Positions 10,566 to 19,517 of a stretch of DNA of 64,000 nucleotides are shown piece by piece; within the stretch, counting starts at the first letter, position 1, and each line of letters opens with the position of its first letter. The notes under the pieces were generated by a model, which worked only from the letters and a program-made list of their open reading frames with translations, had not been told where the DNA came from and did not search any database. A program made the position numbers and the translations under genes. Source of the DNA: Paenarthrobacter aurescens (lineage in GTDB: Bacteria; Actinomycetota; Actinomycetes; Actinomycetales; Micrococcaceae); assembly GCF_041549525.1 (NCBI RefSeq), contig NZ_CP157456.1, positions 2,294,001 through 2,358,000 of the forward strand, read 5' to 3'.

Positions 10566-12319
10566 ACACACCGTCCCGCGTTGGCTTGGCACCAGGCGTT
10601 GTACTGCTCAACGTAGGTGTTGTGCTCAGCCAACGTCTTGGAGAATTTGGTCTCCTTGGTATCGAGGTTGATGGTCACCCAGTAGAGGTAGTCGTTCTGA
10701 GTGGGTTTGGCTGCAGCATCAATGGCCGTCTTACCCGGGGAACCAATGGGACCCACCGGCAGGCCAACGTTGGCGTAGGTGTTGTAGGCGTTGGACTTAT
10801 CTGCCTTTTCTTCCTCAGTGAGGTGGAAGGACTTCTTGCCCAGGCCATACGTCACCGTGGCGTCGGACTGGATGAGTCCACTGGTCTCAACGTTGTTGGG
10901 CTTGAGCCGGTTGTAGATTGCTCCAGCCACATTGCCGTAGTCCGCCTGCCCGCCCTCGGCCTGAACAATGCTGGCGATGGTGACGGTGTCGTACTGCTTT
11001 GCAGGATCGGTAACTCCCTGGGCCTTGAGCTCGTCCAGTGTGGTGGTCACCAGCTTCTGGATGATGTCCTTGGCCGATGTCCCGAGCTCAAACCGGTACT
11101 CACCCGGTGCCAGGAAGCCTTCAAGGTTCTTGGCCTTGGCCGGAACCCCGAACTGACCTGGCGCCTGGTTCAGGGCGCTCAGCTCCTGCATGGGAATACC
11201 CGAACCCTTGGAGATGGCCTCCAGCGATTCGTTGATACGCAACCCTGCGCTCAGAGCAAAGTACATCACCCTGGATGCGTCCTTGTTCACAAGGACTGCC
11301 ACAGCATCGGCATTCTTCATCTCGGTGCGGAAAGTGAAGGAGCCGGGCGACAACTCGCCACCTTCGCTGAGGAACTCCTTGACGAAAGTATCGGAATCGG
11401 CCACCACACGGTTGGCAACGAGCTCGTTGGCTACCGCCTTGGGACCGGAGCCCTCCGGCACCGTGATGGTCACCGATCCGCTACCCGGACCCGGGTAGTC
11501 AGTAACCTTGTCCATGCCCAGCAAGGGCTTCAGAAACTGCGCACCAATGGCGATGGCAGCAACGAAAACGCCCAGCGTAATCAGAAGAGCCAGGACACGA
11601 CGACGGCGACGCGCCCTCTTTGCGGCAGCCTTCGACGCCGGACTGCTTGCCGGGGTAAGAAGGGCGTCGTGCGGGTGCAGGTCGCCGTGCAGAGCCTCAT
11701 GGTGTTCGTCATGGTGGTGTTCGTCATGGGCGTCCAGCGGGTGGTGGGAGTCGTGCTCTACGTACTCGTGGACTTCCGCGTGCGCCTCCGGATGCCCTGC
11801 CACAGCCAGTTCGTGCTCGACGTCACCGTGGTGTAGATCAGCGTGGTGCAGATCAGCATGGTGGACATCAGCGTGGTGCAGTTGGTCATCGGGAGTATTT
11901 CCGTGCTCAACCTCGGCGTGCTCAATCGGTGCCGGGTGGTCAACGGCAGGGTGTTCAACCGGTGCCGGGGCTTCGACCGGTGTTGCGGCTTCCACCGGTG
12001 TTGCGGGTTCCGCCGGCGTTGTGGGTTCCGCTGTCTTGGGCGGTTCTACCGGTGCAGGGGGTGCCGCGGGTGCTGGAGGCGTAACGGGTGGGGCGGGTTT
12101 GGGAGCTGCGGCAGCAGGTTGAACCGCCGGGACAGGGCGGGGCAATTCCGGCTCACTGTCCGATGAAGGAGCGGCCTCCCCCGGGGTGGCTTCGGGAACG
12201 GGAACCACGTTGTGGTTCTGCGTGGCGAGGAATCGTTCACGCGCCCGCAGCTCTTTACGGGTGAGCGACATACCGCCGCCGGCGGTACCGCTTGAGGGGT
12301 CGTTGTTGACCGGGCTCAC
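10562..12319 (-). CDS. mltG: Endolytic murein transglycosylase MltG with a long Pro- and His-rich cytoplasmic extension
   Basis: MltG cleaves nascent glycan strands at the membrane. The 585-residue protein has a cytoplasmic region of about 235 residues, a membrane segment near 239-262 after an RRRRRV cluster, and an extracytoplasmic catalytic domain with ASIVQAEGG (catalytic Glu) and GLIQSDATVTYGLG. The cytoplasmic part is Ala/Pro/Glu-rich up to about residue 120, then holds 28 His among about 101 residues (about 121-221), including HHADV/HHADL repeats. It starts at GTG 12319, overlapping the ruvX stop (GTGA); a shorter start at ATG 12271 is possible. Confidence 0.92.
   Translation of the reverse strand: MSPVNNDPSSGTAGGGMSLTRKELRARERFLATQNHNVVPVPEATPGEAAPSSDSEPELPRPVPAVQPAAAAPKPAPPVTPPAPAAPPAPVEPPKTAEPTTPAEPATPVEAATPVEAPAPVEHPAVDHPAPIEHAEVEHGNTPDDQLHHADVHHADLHHADLHHGDVEHELAVAGHPEAHAEVHEYVEHDSHHPLDAHDEHHHDEHHEALHGDLHPHDALLTPASSPASKAAAKRARRRRRVLALLITLGVFVAAIAIGAQFLKPLLGMDKVTDYPGPGSGSVTITVPEGSGPKAVANELVANRVVADSDTFVKEFLSEGGELSPGSFTFRTEMKNADAVAVLVNKDASRVMYFALSAGLRINESLEAISKGSGIPMQELSALNQAPGQFGVPAKAKNLEGFLAPGEYRFELGTSAKDIIQKLVTTTLDELKAQGVTDPAKQYDTVTIASIVQAEGGQADYGNVAGAIYNRLKPNNVETSGLIQSDATVTYGLGKKSFHLTEEEKADKSNAYNTYANVGLPVGPIGSPGKTAIDAAAKPTQNDYLYWVTINLDTKETKFSKTLAEHNTYVEQYNAWCQANAGRCV
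11828..11887 (-). repeat. Four tandem 15-base coding repeats in mltG (HHAD-type pentapeptide)
   Basis: Units at 11828-11842, 11843-11857, 11858-11872 and 11873-11887 follow the pattern rTGGTGnnsATCAGC on the plus strand. They encode HHADV, HHADL, HHADL and HHGDV-like peptides. The last unit diverges in its final six bases. In-frame unit length suggests expansion by slippage under coding constraint. Confidence 0.85.
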
Positions 12320-12906
12320 AATTGCAGTCCCCTCTTAGAAGAATCGGTTTCACTGCCGGAGTCAGCCCGCAGCGTTGGGGCACTGCTGGGTTTTTCGGAC
12401 TGCACCGGTGTTTGCACTCGGCGGCCAACGTCCGTTCCTCTGGCTTTCTGCATGTCGATTGCGTGCTGCAGTATTTCAGCAGCGGCAACCTGATCAACCA
12501 CTTTACGGTGGTTCTTGCTGCTCATGCCAGCTTGGTGCAGGTTGCGGTGTGCCGTAACGGTCGAAAGCCGCTCATCGATGAGGTTTACGGGGACGTCCAA
12601 ACCGGCCCGTTGAAGCTCGCTGGTCAGAAGGTCCGCATAGTCCATGGCCATTTGCGCCGATGCCCGTTCCTCACCTTTCATGGTGCGGGGAAGACCAACA
12701 AATATCTGCACTGCCGCAAGTTCTGCAACATGCTTGGCCACCACCCGGACATCGGCGTTTTTCTTGTTGTCCCGCAACACCGTCTTGAACGGCGTAGCCA
12801 GGATCCCGTCCGGATCGCAGATGGCCAGACCCACCCGAACGGTACCGACGTCTACCCCCAGCTTGATGCCGCGGGGGTAGACGCCACTGTCAATACCTGA
12901 ATTCAC
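12316..12906 (-). CDS. ruvX: RuvX/YqgF family Holliday-junction resolvase-like nuclease
   Basis: The 196-residue protein has the RNase H-like fold signature KLGVDVGTVRVGLA near residue 15, the conserved VGLPRTMKGEE segment, and a C-terminal LIDERLST motif followed by VDQVAAAEILQ. In other bacteria YqgF is linked to pre-16S rRNA 5' maturation, and its place in the alaS-ruvX-mltG cluster is conserved. The roughly 40-residue C-terminal tail (Ser/Thr/Lys-rich) is longer than usual. Translation starts at GTG 12906, three bases after the alaS stop region. Confidence 0.9.
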   Translation of the reverse strand: MNSGIDSGVYPRGIKLGVDVGTVRVGLAICDPDGILATPFKTVLRDNKKNADVRVVAKHVAELAAVQIFVGLPRTMKGEERASAQMAMDYADLLTSELQRAGLDVPVNLIDERLSTVTAHRNLHQAGMSSKNHRKVVDQVAAAEILQHAIDMQKARGTDVGRRVQTPVQSEKPSSAPTLRADSGSETDSSKRGLQL

Positions 12907-12908
12907 TG

Positions 12909-15587
12909 TCAGCGCTTGGCTATCGCATCCACCACCGCTGTGAGGGCCTCAGAGACCTTCCCAGCGTCGGTGCCGCCGCCCTGGGCGACGTCGTCCTTGC
13001 CGCCACCGCCCCCGCCTAGGATTCCTGCGGCCAGACGCACCAGGACTCCAGACTTCACGCCTGCTTCGCGGGCGGCCTCGTTGGTGGCAATGAGGATGAC
13101 GGGACGGTCATTGCTGACGCCGGCAACAGCCACGGTGGATGCCTCCGATCCCAAGCGGTTGCGGAGATCAAGGGCAAGGTTGCGCAAGTCATCAGCGCCG
13201 CCCACCTGACCGGCGTCGTGGGCAACTACCCGAACACCGGAAGCATCCCTGGCAGTACCCACCAGGCTGGCAGCCGCTGCAGCGAGCTGCTCTTTACGGA
13301 GCCGGTCAAGCTCCTTCTCCGTGGCCTTGAGCTTGTTCAGGGTGCTGGAGATGCGGTCGGCAAGTTGTCCGGAAGGAACCTTCAAAAGATCCGTAAGCTC
13401 CGAGACAAGGGCCCGTTCAGCTGCCAGGTGACGGAACGCATCCAAGCCTACAAAGGCCTCAACGCGGCGGTTCCCCGAGCCAACAGACTGCTCGCCCAAC
13501 AAGGAGAGGCTGCCGATCAGGGAGGTGTTGGCTACGTGTGTGCCACCACAGAGTTCACGGGACCATGCGCCGTCGATCTCTACCACGCGCACTTCGCTGC
13601 CGTAGTTCTCCCCGAAGAGAGCCATGGCGCCCAGCGCTTTGGCCTCAGCGAGCCCCATCACCTTGGTATCCACGCGGAAGTTGTTCCGGATGGCGATGTT
13701 GGAGACCTCTTCGATTTCAGAGCGCGTGGCTGTGCTCAAGCCCTCGCCCCAGGCGAAGTCAAAGCGGAGGTAGCCGGCCTTGTTGTAGGAACCGCGCTGG
13801 GTAGCTTCCGGGCCCAGGATCTGGTGCAGGGCGGCGTGCACAATGTGCGTGCCGGTGTGGGCCTGCTCCGCGGCATGGCGACGTTCGCGGTCGACGGCGG
13901 CGCGCACCAGGGCGTCGGAGGCAATCTCACCTTCACGGACAATCGCCTTGTGGACGCTGAGGCCCTTGATGGGCCGCTGGACGTCCAGGACCTCCACGAC
14001 GAAGCCGTCGCCGGTGATGAGGCCGGTGTCAGCTGACTGGCCGCCGGCTTCTGCATAGAACGGCGTTTCGTTGAGGACCAACTCAATCTCTTCGCCGGTG
14101 GAAGCATGGGCTACGGCCCGGCCGGCGCTGACAATGCCGCGGACCTTCGCTTCGCCCTCAAGCTCGTCATAACCGGTGAAGATTGTCTCGCCCTTGCCCA
14201 GGAGCTCCTGGTAGGCGCTGAGGTCCGCATGGCCGCCCTTCTTGCCCTTGGCATCGGCCTGGGCACGCTGCCGCTGCTCCAGCATGAGGGCGCGGAAGCC
14301 TGCCTCATCTACCTTCAGGCCGGCTTCTTCCGCCATTTCCAGGGTGAGGTCGATCGGGAAGCCGTACGTGTCATGCAGGGCAAAAGCGTCCGCACCCGAA
14401 AGGGGAACACCGGCAGCCTTGGACTCAGCCACTGCGTCTTCCAAGCGGGCCGTACCGGAGGCGATAGTGCGCAGGAACGCTTTTTCTTCGGCGTAGGCGA
14501 TACGGCTGATGCGGGCAAAATCGGTTTCCACTACCGGGTAAACGCCCTTCATGGCGTCCCGGGAGGCAGGAAGCAGCTCAGGCAGGCAGGCCTTTTCGAC
14601 GCCCAGCAGGCGCATGGCGCGAACAGCGCGTCGGATGAGCCGGCGCAGCACATAGCCGCGGCCTTCATTGGACGGAGCAACGCCATCGGCAATCAGCATC
14701 AAAGCCGAGCGGATGTGGTCACCCACAACACGCATGCGGACATCGTCCGTGTGGTGAGGATCGTCCGGGGATTCAGCCGAGGTGTACTCGCGTCCGGACA
14801 GTTCAGCGGCCTTATCGATCACAGGACGGACCTGATCGGTCTCATACATGTTCTCAACGCCCTGGAGGATCATCGCAAGACGTTCCATACCCAGGCCGGT
14901 GTCGATGTTCTTCTGCGGCAGCTCACCCACGATGTCAAAGTCCACCTTGGACCGGACGTTCTCGATCTGGTACTGCATGAACACAAGGTTCCAGATTTCG
15001 ATGTAACGCGTTTCGTCGGCCAGCGGGCCGCCTTCAATGCCGTACGCAGGGCCGCGATCGTAGTAGATCTCGGAGCAGGGACCCGCCGGACCGGGCTGGC
15101 CGGTGGACCAGTAGTTGTCAGCCTTGCCCATCCGCTGGATTCGTTCAGCGGGAATACCGGTGTTCTTGAGCCACAGCTCTTTGGCTTCGTCGTCTTCCTC
15201 GTAAACCGTCACCCAGAGGCGCTCGGCCGGGAGTCCGTAGCCGCCGTCGTCCACACTGGTGGTGAGCAGCTCGAAAGCAAACTTGATGGCGTCTTCCTTG
15301 AAGTAGTCTCCAAAGGAAAAGTTGCCGCACATCTGAAAGAACGTGCCGTGGCGGGCAGTCTTGCCTACTTCTTCAATATCGCCGGTGCGGATGCACTTCT
15401 GGACGCTCGTGGCCCGGCTGTAGGGAGGCTCTTCGCGCGCGGTCAGGTAGGGAATGAACGGCACCATTCCGGCCACAGTGAAGAGAAGTGACGGGTCGCT
15501 GGAAACGAGCGACGCGGAGGGAACGGCGGTGTGGCCCTTGTTGACAAAAAAGTCCACCCAGCGCTTGGTGATCTCCTGCGACTTCAT
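12909..15587 (-). CDS. alaS: Alanyl-tRNA synthetase
   Basis: AlaRS charges tRNA-Ala and edits mischarged Ser and Gly. The 892 residues begin MKSQEITKRWVDFFVNKGH and show class II catalytic motifs, the editing-domain zinc motif HTGTHIVHAALH with ELCGGTHV, and the glycine-rich C-terminal C-Ala domain (GGGGGGKDD). ATG 15587 is preferred over an upstream in-frame start because the family N-terminus begins there. No T-box leader is visible upstream. Confidence 0.97.
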   Translation of the reverse strand: MKSQEITKRWVDFFVNKGHTAVPSASLVSSDPSLLFTVAGMVPFIPYLTAREEPPYSRATSVQKCIRTGDIEEVGKTARHGTFFQMCGNFSFGDYFKEDAIKFAFELLTTSVDDGGYGLPAERLWVTVYEEDDEAKELWLKNTGIPAERIQRMGKADNYWSTGQPGPAGPCSEIYYDRGPAYGIEGGPLADETRYIEIWNLVFMQYQIENVRSKVDFDIVGELPQKNIDTGLGMERLAMILQGVENMYETDQVRPVIDKAAELSGREYTSAESPDDPHHTDDVRMRVVGDHIRSALMLIADGVAPSNEGRGYVLRRLIRRAVRAMRLLGVEKACLPELLPASRDAMKGVYPVVETDFARISRIAYAEEKAFLRTIASGTARLEDAVAESKAAGVPLSGADAFALHDTYGFPIDLTLEMAEEAGLKVDEAGFRALMLEQRQRAQADAKGKKGGHADLSAYQELLGKGETIFTGYDELEGEAKVRGIVSAGRAVAHASTGEEIELVLNETPFYAEAGGQSADTGLITGDGFVVEVLDVQRPIKGLSVHKAIVREGEIASDALVRAAVDRERRHAAEQAHTGTHIVHAALHQILGPEATQRGSYNKAGYLRFDFAWGEGLSTATRSEIEEVSNIAIRNNFRVDTKVMGLAEAKALGAMALFGENYGSEVRVVEIDGAWSRELCGGTHVANTSLIGSLSLLGEQSVGSGNRRVEAFVGLDAFRHLAAERALVSELTDLLKVPSGQLADRISSTLNKLKATEKELDRLRKEQLAAAAASLVGTARDASGVRVVAHDAGQVGGADDLRNLALDLRNRLGSEASTVAVAGVSNDRPVILIATNEAAREAGVKSGVLVRLAAGILGGGGGGKDDVAQGGGTDAGKVSEALTAVVDAIAKR

Positions 15588-15701
15588 TAGCTGATTACTT
15601 ACCCTTCTCAATTCACTGCACACGATGTGCGCGGTACCGGCTGGTGCCGTTCCGCAGCTTTCCATTCTGCCCTGTTGAGGGCGCGGGGGCGAACCGCTTC
15701 G

Positions 15702-15932
15702 CTAGCGCCGTGCGGCTACGGCGTCCTCTATGCCCAACGCTGCCCGCAATTCCTCTTCGCGTTGGTGCGTTCCGGTACGCACGGCGTCGGCAAAGTCGAA
15801 CAAGCCATCAGCCATCCGGCCCACGGCCCGATTCAGCCCTTCCGGTCCGAGGTTTGCTTGGGCTTCGGTGATTTTACGGAACGCAATGACGCCGATGGCG
15901 ACGCCGATGCCCATCCACACAATTCTTTTCAT
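15702..15932 (-). CDS. Small single-pass membrane protein (DUF6167-like)
   Basis: This 76-residue protein has an N-terminal membrane segment (residues 4-20, VWMGIGVAIGVIAFRKI) followed by an amphipathic helical tail. It lies between the DUF948 gene and alaS, where actinobacteria usually carry a small protein of this kind (DUF6167 by recall). Function unknown. Confidence 0.7.
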   Translation of the reverse strand: MKRIVWMGIGVAIGVIAFRKITEAQANLGPEGLNRAVGRMADGLFDFADAVRTGTHQREEELRAALGIEDAVAARR

Positions 15933-15980
15933 GAGGTCTCCCTGTAGTTCAACGGCTGGTGGGGCCAGCCGCTGGTTGGG

Positions 15981-16355
15981 TCAGCGGCTGCGGCGGCCGG
16001 AAGAAGGCGTGCGGCGTCCGGCAAACGCCGAACGGACGCCATAGCTGAACGCGGCCACCTTGATCAGCGGCGAGCCCACCGTGGCGGCAACGAGCGAGGA
16101 CAACGCGGAGATGTTGGCCGAGGCGTCGGAGACGTTGGAGGCAATGCCATCAACCTTCTTCAGCTGCTGGTTGGTGGTGGTGACTGTTGCAGTCACTTCA
16201 TCCATCAAGGGCGTGGCGCCGTCGCTGATGGAACGGATGGAGGTCCGTACTTCGTCAAAAACGCCACCCAGCTTCAAAATGGGCACGGCCAAAAGCAAGA
16301 CCAGGAGTGCAAAGACTCCTGCTGCGATGAGGCCGGCGATGTCGCCACCAGACAT
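15981..16355 (-). CDS. DUF948 family membrane protein
   Basis: The 124-residue protein has an N-terminal membrane helix (residues 5-26) followed by a helical, coiled-coil-like region containing TATVTTTNQQLKKVDGI and ANISALSSLVAATV. This is the usual DUF948 architecture. Its position, rpsD-DUF948-small membrane protein-alaS, is conserved in actinobacteria. The molecular role is unknown. Confidence 0.8.
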   Translation of the reverse strand: MSGGDIAGLIAAGVFALLVLLLAVPILKLGGVFDEVRTSIRSISDGATPLMDEVTATVTTTNQQLKKVDGIASNVSDASANISALSSLVAATVGSPLIKVAAFSYGVRSAFAGRRTPSSGRRSR

Positions 16356-16460
16356 ATAACTCTTCTCCTAGGATCGTTACGCTGCCTCAACCCAGCCGGT
16401 TCCCCGGCATTGGGCTAGGCCTCCCCAAGTACCTTACCTATATTGGCCCGGTACCTTACA

Positions 16461-16500
16461 TACAAAGAAGCCCGCGGCGTGTGCCACGGGCTTCTTTGTA
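16461..16500. terminator. Strong intrinsic terminator after rpsD
   Basis: Perfect 14-base arms (16461-16474 and 16487-16500) beginning TACAAAGAAG and ending CTTCTTTGTA enclose a 12-base loop. It follows the rpsD stop on the minus strand and isolates rpsD from the DUF948-alaS operon. Confidence 0.92.
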
Positions 16501-16514
16501 TGCGCTGCTGAAAT

Positions 16515-17135
16515 TTAGCGTGCGTAGAATTCGACGACGAGCTGCTCTTCGCAGATCACGGGGACCTCGGAGCGCTTCGGGCGACGAACCAGGCGGGCCT
16601 GCAGGGCGTCAATCTTGACGTCCAGGTACGGCGGCACGTTGTTCAGAACGTGTGCACCAGCGGCTGCCACCTGGAACGGGGGCATAACCTCGGAGCGGCT
16701 GTGAACGTGGATGAGCTGGCCTTCACCAACGCGGAAGGACGGGCGGTCCACGCGGATGCCGTCAACCATGATGTGGCGGTGCACAACCAACTGGCGTGCC
16801 TGTGCAATGGTGCGGGCAAAGCCTGCACGGAGCACCAGGGCGTCCAGACGCATTTCGAGGAGCTCAACCAGGTTTTCACCGGTGAGGCCCTTGGTGCGGC
16901 GTGCTTCTTCGAAGGCACGGGTCATCTGTGCTTCGCGGATGCCGTACTGAGCGCGCAGACGCTGCTTTTCGCGCAGACGTACAGCGTAGTCGGAGTCCTG
17001 CTTCTTGCGGGCACGGCCATGCTCGCCGGGGCCGTACGGACGGCGCTCCATGTACTTGGCGGCCTTGGGGGTCAGAGCAATGCCGAGTGCACGCGAAAGG
17101 CGTGCGGTACGGCGAGCACGAGTGTTGTTAGCCAC
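16515..17135 (-). CDS. rpsD: 30S ribosomal protein S4
   Basis: S4 nucleates 16S rRNA folding and often regulates its own synthesis. The 206-residue protein has the N-terminal rRNA-binding region (RPYGPGEHG) and the S4 RNA-binding domain from about residue 98 (MRLDALVLRAGFARTIAQAR). Here it is monocistronic, bounded by the terminator at 16461-16500 and a 205-base upstream gap that should contain its promoter. This is the solitary rpsD arrangement seen in Micrococcaceae, unlike the rpsM-rpsK-rpsD operon. Confidence 0.97.
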   Translation of the reverse strand: MANNTRARRTARLSRALGIALTPKAAKYMERRPYGPGEHGRARKKQDSDYAVRLREKQRLRAQYGIREAQMTRAFEEARRTKGLTGENLVELLEMRLDALVLRAGFARTIAQARQLVVHRHIMVDGIRVDRPSFRVGEGQLIHVHSRSEVMPPFQVAAAGAHVLNNVPPYLDVKIDALQARLVRRPKRSEVPVICEEQLVVEFYAR

Positions 17136-17340
17136 TTGTGTCCTTCCAAATTACTGCGGTGTGTCAGTGTTACTGGCCTCCATCAGGGAGAGCATCGGCC
17201 AACCGCTGCCTCTTGCTACTAGCCTTGGCGCACAGCACTATTGAAGGAAACTTCAGTGGGATTGTGCGTCAGGCCATGCCAGACAAGGATCAATCCTACC
17301 ATGGGCGCAGCTCCCGTCAGCAGCCGGCGTGATCGGGGCG

Positions 17341-18867
17341 CTACTGACCACGCACGATCTTGCGAAGCCGTTCCAACCTGGCGGCGATATCACGCTCAGC
17401 TCCGTTATTGGTGGGCTCGTAGTAGTCCTTGCCCACCAGGTCATCGGGCGGATACTGCTGGGTTGCCACCCCGTGCGGTTCATCATGGGCGTACTTGTAG
17501 CTTTTCCCGTGGCCCAGTTGCTTGGCGCCCGGGTAGTGGGCATCACGCAGGTGCATGGGAATGCCGCCTCCAAACCCGGCGCGAACATCTGCAACAGCCT
17601 TGTTCAAACCCATGTAGGCCGCATTGGACTTCGGTGCGGTGGCAAGGTGGACCACAGCCTCGGCAAGCACAATACGCCCTTCCGGCATGCCGATCAGTTG
17701 CACCGCCTGCGCTGCGGCCACCGCGGTTTGAAGCGCTGTGGGATCGGCCATTCCAATGTCCTCAGCAGCGGAGATGACAATCCTGCGCGCAACAAACCGT
17801 GGGTCCTCACCGGCTTCAAGCATTCTCGCCAAATAATGCAGAGCGGCGTCGACGTCAGAGCCACGGATGGACTTGATGAACGCACTGGCCACGTCATAGT
17901 GCTGGTCTCCGGCGCGGTCGTAACGGACGGCCGCAGCATCCAGGGCACGCTCGGTTTGGCGCAGTTCCACCAGTACCGGCGCCTCAGGTGGGTTGCTGTG
18001 CGCAAGGCCGGGTTCGGCGTCGTTGGTGTCACTGTCTTCAGCTTGCACTGAGGTGTCTGAACCGGCGTCTGAACCGGCGTCGGAGTTTTCGACGGCGGCA
18101 AGGTCACCGAACGCGACGCCGGCGGCGGCTTCCAATGCTGTCAACGCCCTCCGGGCGTCACCGCCTGATAGCCGAACCAAATGGTCCAACGCCTCAGGGC
18201 TCAACTCAACTCGACCGGCAAGGCCCCGCGCGTCGGCCACTGCACGCTGCAACAGACCCGAAATGTCATCATCAGTGAGGGGCTTCAGGGTGAGCAGGAG
18301 CGAGCGGGACAGCAGGGGCGAGACCACAGAGAAGGAAGGGTTCTCCGTGGTAGCAGCTACAAGCACCACCCAACGGTTTTCCACTCCAGGGAGCAGGGCA
18401 TCCTGTTGGGCCTTGTTGAAACGATGGATCTCGTCGAGGAAAAGAACGGTGGTCTTCTTGTATAGATCGCGGGCTGTCAAAGCCTCGTCCATGACGCGAC
18501 GAACATCCTTGACGCCGGCGGTGATGGCAGACAATTCAACGAATTTCCGTCCAGGTCCGCGGGCAATCACATGGGCCAGCGTGGTCTTTCCGGTGCCTGG
18601 CGGCCCCCAAAGGATCACCGAGCTCGGTCCTGCAGGCCCGGCGGCCTCAGCACCGGCAGCCAATTGCCGCAACGGAGAACCCTGCCCCAGCAGGTGCTGC
18701 TGCCCCACCACCTCGTCCAAGGACCGGGGGCGCATTCTCACAGCGAGCGGGCTCCGCTGGGAAGCTATCCAGTGAGCATCGGACGGCCCCCGGAGGGAAG
18801 GCGGCGACGCGCGCAGGTCCTCGGACTCATCGTCATCAACTGCACCGGCACCAAAGAGATCTTCCAC
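17341..18867 (-). CDS. rarA: Replication-associated recombination protein A (MgsA/WRNIP1 family AAA+ ATPase)
   Basis: RarA acts at stalled replication forks. The 508-residue protein shows the family start [16 protein letters not shown] near residue 46, Walker [10 protein letters not shown], Walker [12 protein letters not shown], the arginine-finger region and the C-terminal tetramerisation domain ([28 protein letters not shown]). Between the lid and C-terminal domains there is an unusual acidic Ser/Asp-rich insert around residues 258-295, encoded partly by a tandem TCTGAACCGGCG repeat. The start is GTG 18867, with TAGCCT six bases upstream and no ribosome-binding site. Confidence 0.95.
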   Translation of the reverse strand: MEDLFGAGAVDDDESEDLRASPPSLRGPSDAHWIASQRSPLAVRMRPRSLDEVVGQQHLLGQGSPLRQLAAGAEAAGPAGPSSVILWGPPGTGKTTLAHVIARGPGRKFVELSAITAGVKDVRRVMDEALTARDLYKKTTVLFLDEIHRFNKAQQDALLPGVENRWVVLVAATTENPSFSVVSPLLSRSLLLTLKPLTDDDISGLLQRAVADARGLAGRVELSPEALDHLVRLSGGDARRALTALEAAAGVAFGDLAAVENSDAGSDAGSDTSVQAEDSDTNDAEPGLAHSNPPEAPVLVELRQTERALDAAAVRYDRAGDQHYDVASAFIKSIRGSDVDAALHYLARMLEAGEDPRFVARRIVISAAEDIGMADPTALQTAVAAAQAVQLIGMPEGRIVLAEAVVHLATAPKSNAAYMGLNKAVADVRAGFGGGIPMHLRDAHYPGAKQLGHGKSYKYAHDEPHGVATQQYPPDDLVGKDYYEPTNNGAERDIAARLERLRKIVRGQ

Positions 18868-18873
18868 ATGGAT

Positions 18874-18879
18874 AGGCTA
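18874..18879 (-). promoter_or_regulatory. Predicted -10 element (TAGCCT) for leaderless rarA
   Basis: On the minus strand TAGCCT is followed by six bases and then the GTG start of rarA, with no Shine-Dalgarno sequence. The spacing fits a leaderless transcript. Confidence 0.4.
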
Positions 18880-18908
18880 CTCATAGTTCCAGCAAAGGAG
18901 ACATCGAC

Positions 18909-19508
18909 GTGGATCGCCGGGCATCTGCCCCTCATCAGAGTCATGGCAGCCGGACCGCTTTGGTGCCCGGGGCCAGGTTGCAAGGTTGGGTGGACCGGTT
19001 CGCGGCGAGCCACGGGCCGGTTGCCGAAGACCTCGCCGACGGCGGGGTTCTTTTGAGGGCAGCCGACGGCGCTACTGCCCTCATGAAAGCCCCATGGCCG
19101 GCCGACGGACGTCCGGGCCGGGGAGCAACTGAAGTGGACCGATTGGCTTCGCTGGCAACCCAGGAGCGGGGGCTTGGCCTCCTGCTGGTTCGCAAGGGCG
19201 GATATGCCGTAGCCGCTGCAAGCGGGGCTACCATCCTGGCCTCAAAGAGCGGCAATCGATTCCTGGATGCCAAGGCCACGGCAGAGCACGCGGCCCGGAT
19301 TTTCAATGACCACCACATTGAGTACATCGTCCCCGGCGGCGACCGCGTACTGGTGGAACAGGTTCTTGCCCAACCACCGCTCAGGGCCTTTGCGGGCCGG
19401 GCACGCCTTGCCTTCCTGGACGTTCAAGCCCCAAAAACTGCGGCGCTTGCCAGGGCAGCTGCCGAGGCTTGCGCCGTACGCATCACGGTCACTGACCCGC
19501 CTGATTAG
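18909..19508 (+). CDS. VLRF1-like (Vms1/ANKZF1-related, eRF1-fold) candidate peptidyl-tRNA hydrolase
   Basis: The 199-residue soluble protein resembles the actinobacterial VLRF1 family by its layout: an N-terminal RLQGWVDRFAASHG segment, a beta-rich centre with GLLLVRKGGYAVAAASG, and an eRF1 domain-2-like C-terminal half with IEYIVPGGDRVLVEQVL. VLRF1 proteins are thought to release peptides from stalled ribosomes. In members I recall, the central loop has a Gln-containing GRTKAGGxSQQRFARRR-type motif; here the corresponding stretch reads KSGNRFLDAKATAEHAAR, so the catalytic loop appears diverged. It starts at GTG 18909 behind AAAGGAGA and is divergent from rarA. Confidence 0.55.
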   Translation: MDRRASAPHQSHGSRTALVPGARLQGWVDRFAASHGPVAEDLADGGVLLRAADGATALMKAPWPADGRPGRGATEVDRLASLATQERGLGLLLVRKGGYAVAAASGATILASKSGNRFLDAKATAEHAARIFNDHHIEYIVPGGDRVLVEQVLAQPPLRAFAGRARLAFLDVQAPKTAALARAAAEACAVRITVTDPPD

Positions 19509-19517
19509 CGGCCGGTC

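Noticed and set aside
11828..11887. Tandem 15-base repeats considered as a CRISPR-like or iteron array
   Set aside because: There are no unique spacers, and the repeats are in frame and encode HHAD-type peptides inside mltG.
15588..15701. Possible T-box leader upstream of alaS
   Set aside because: No T-box consensus (TGGNACCGCG-type) with a specifier stem or terminator/antiterminator pair could be found; a short GGTACCG-like match is isolated.
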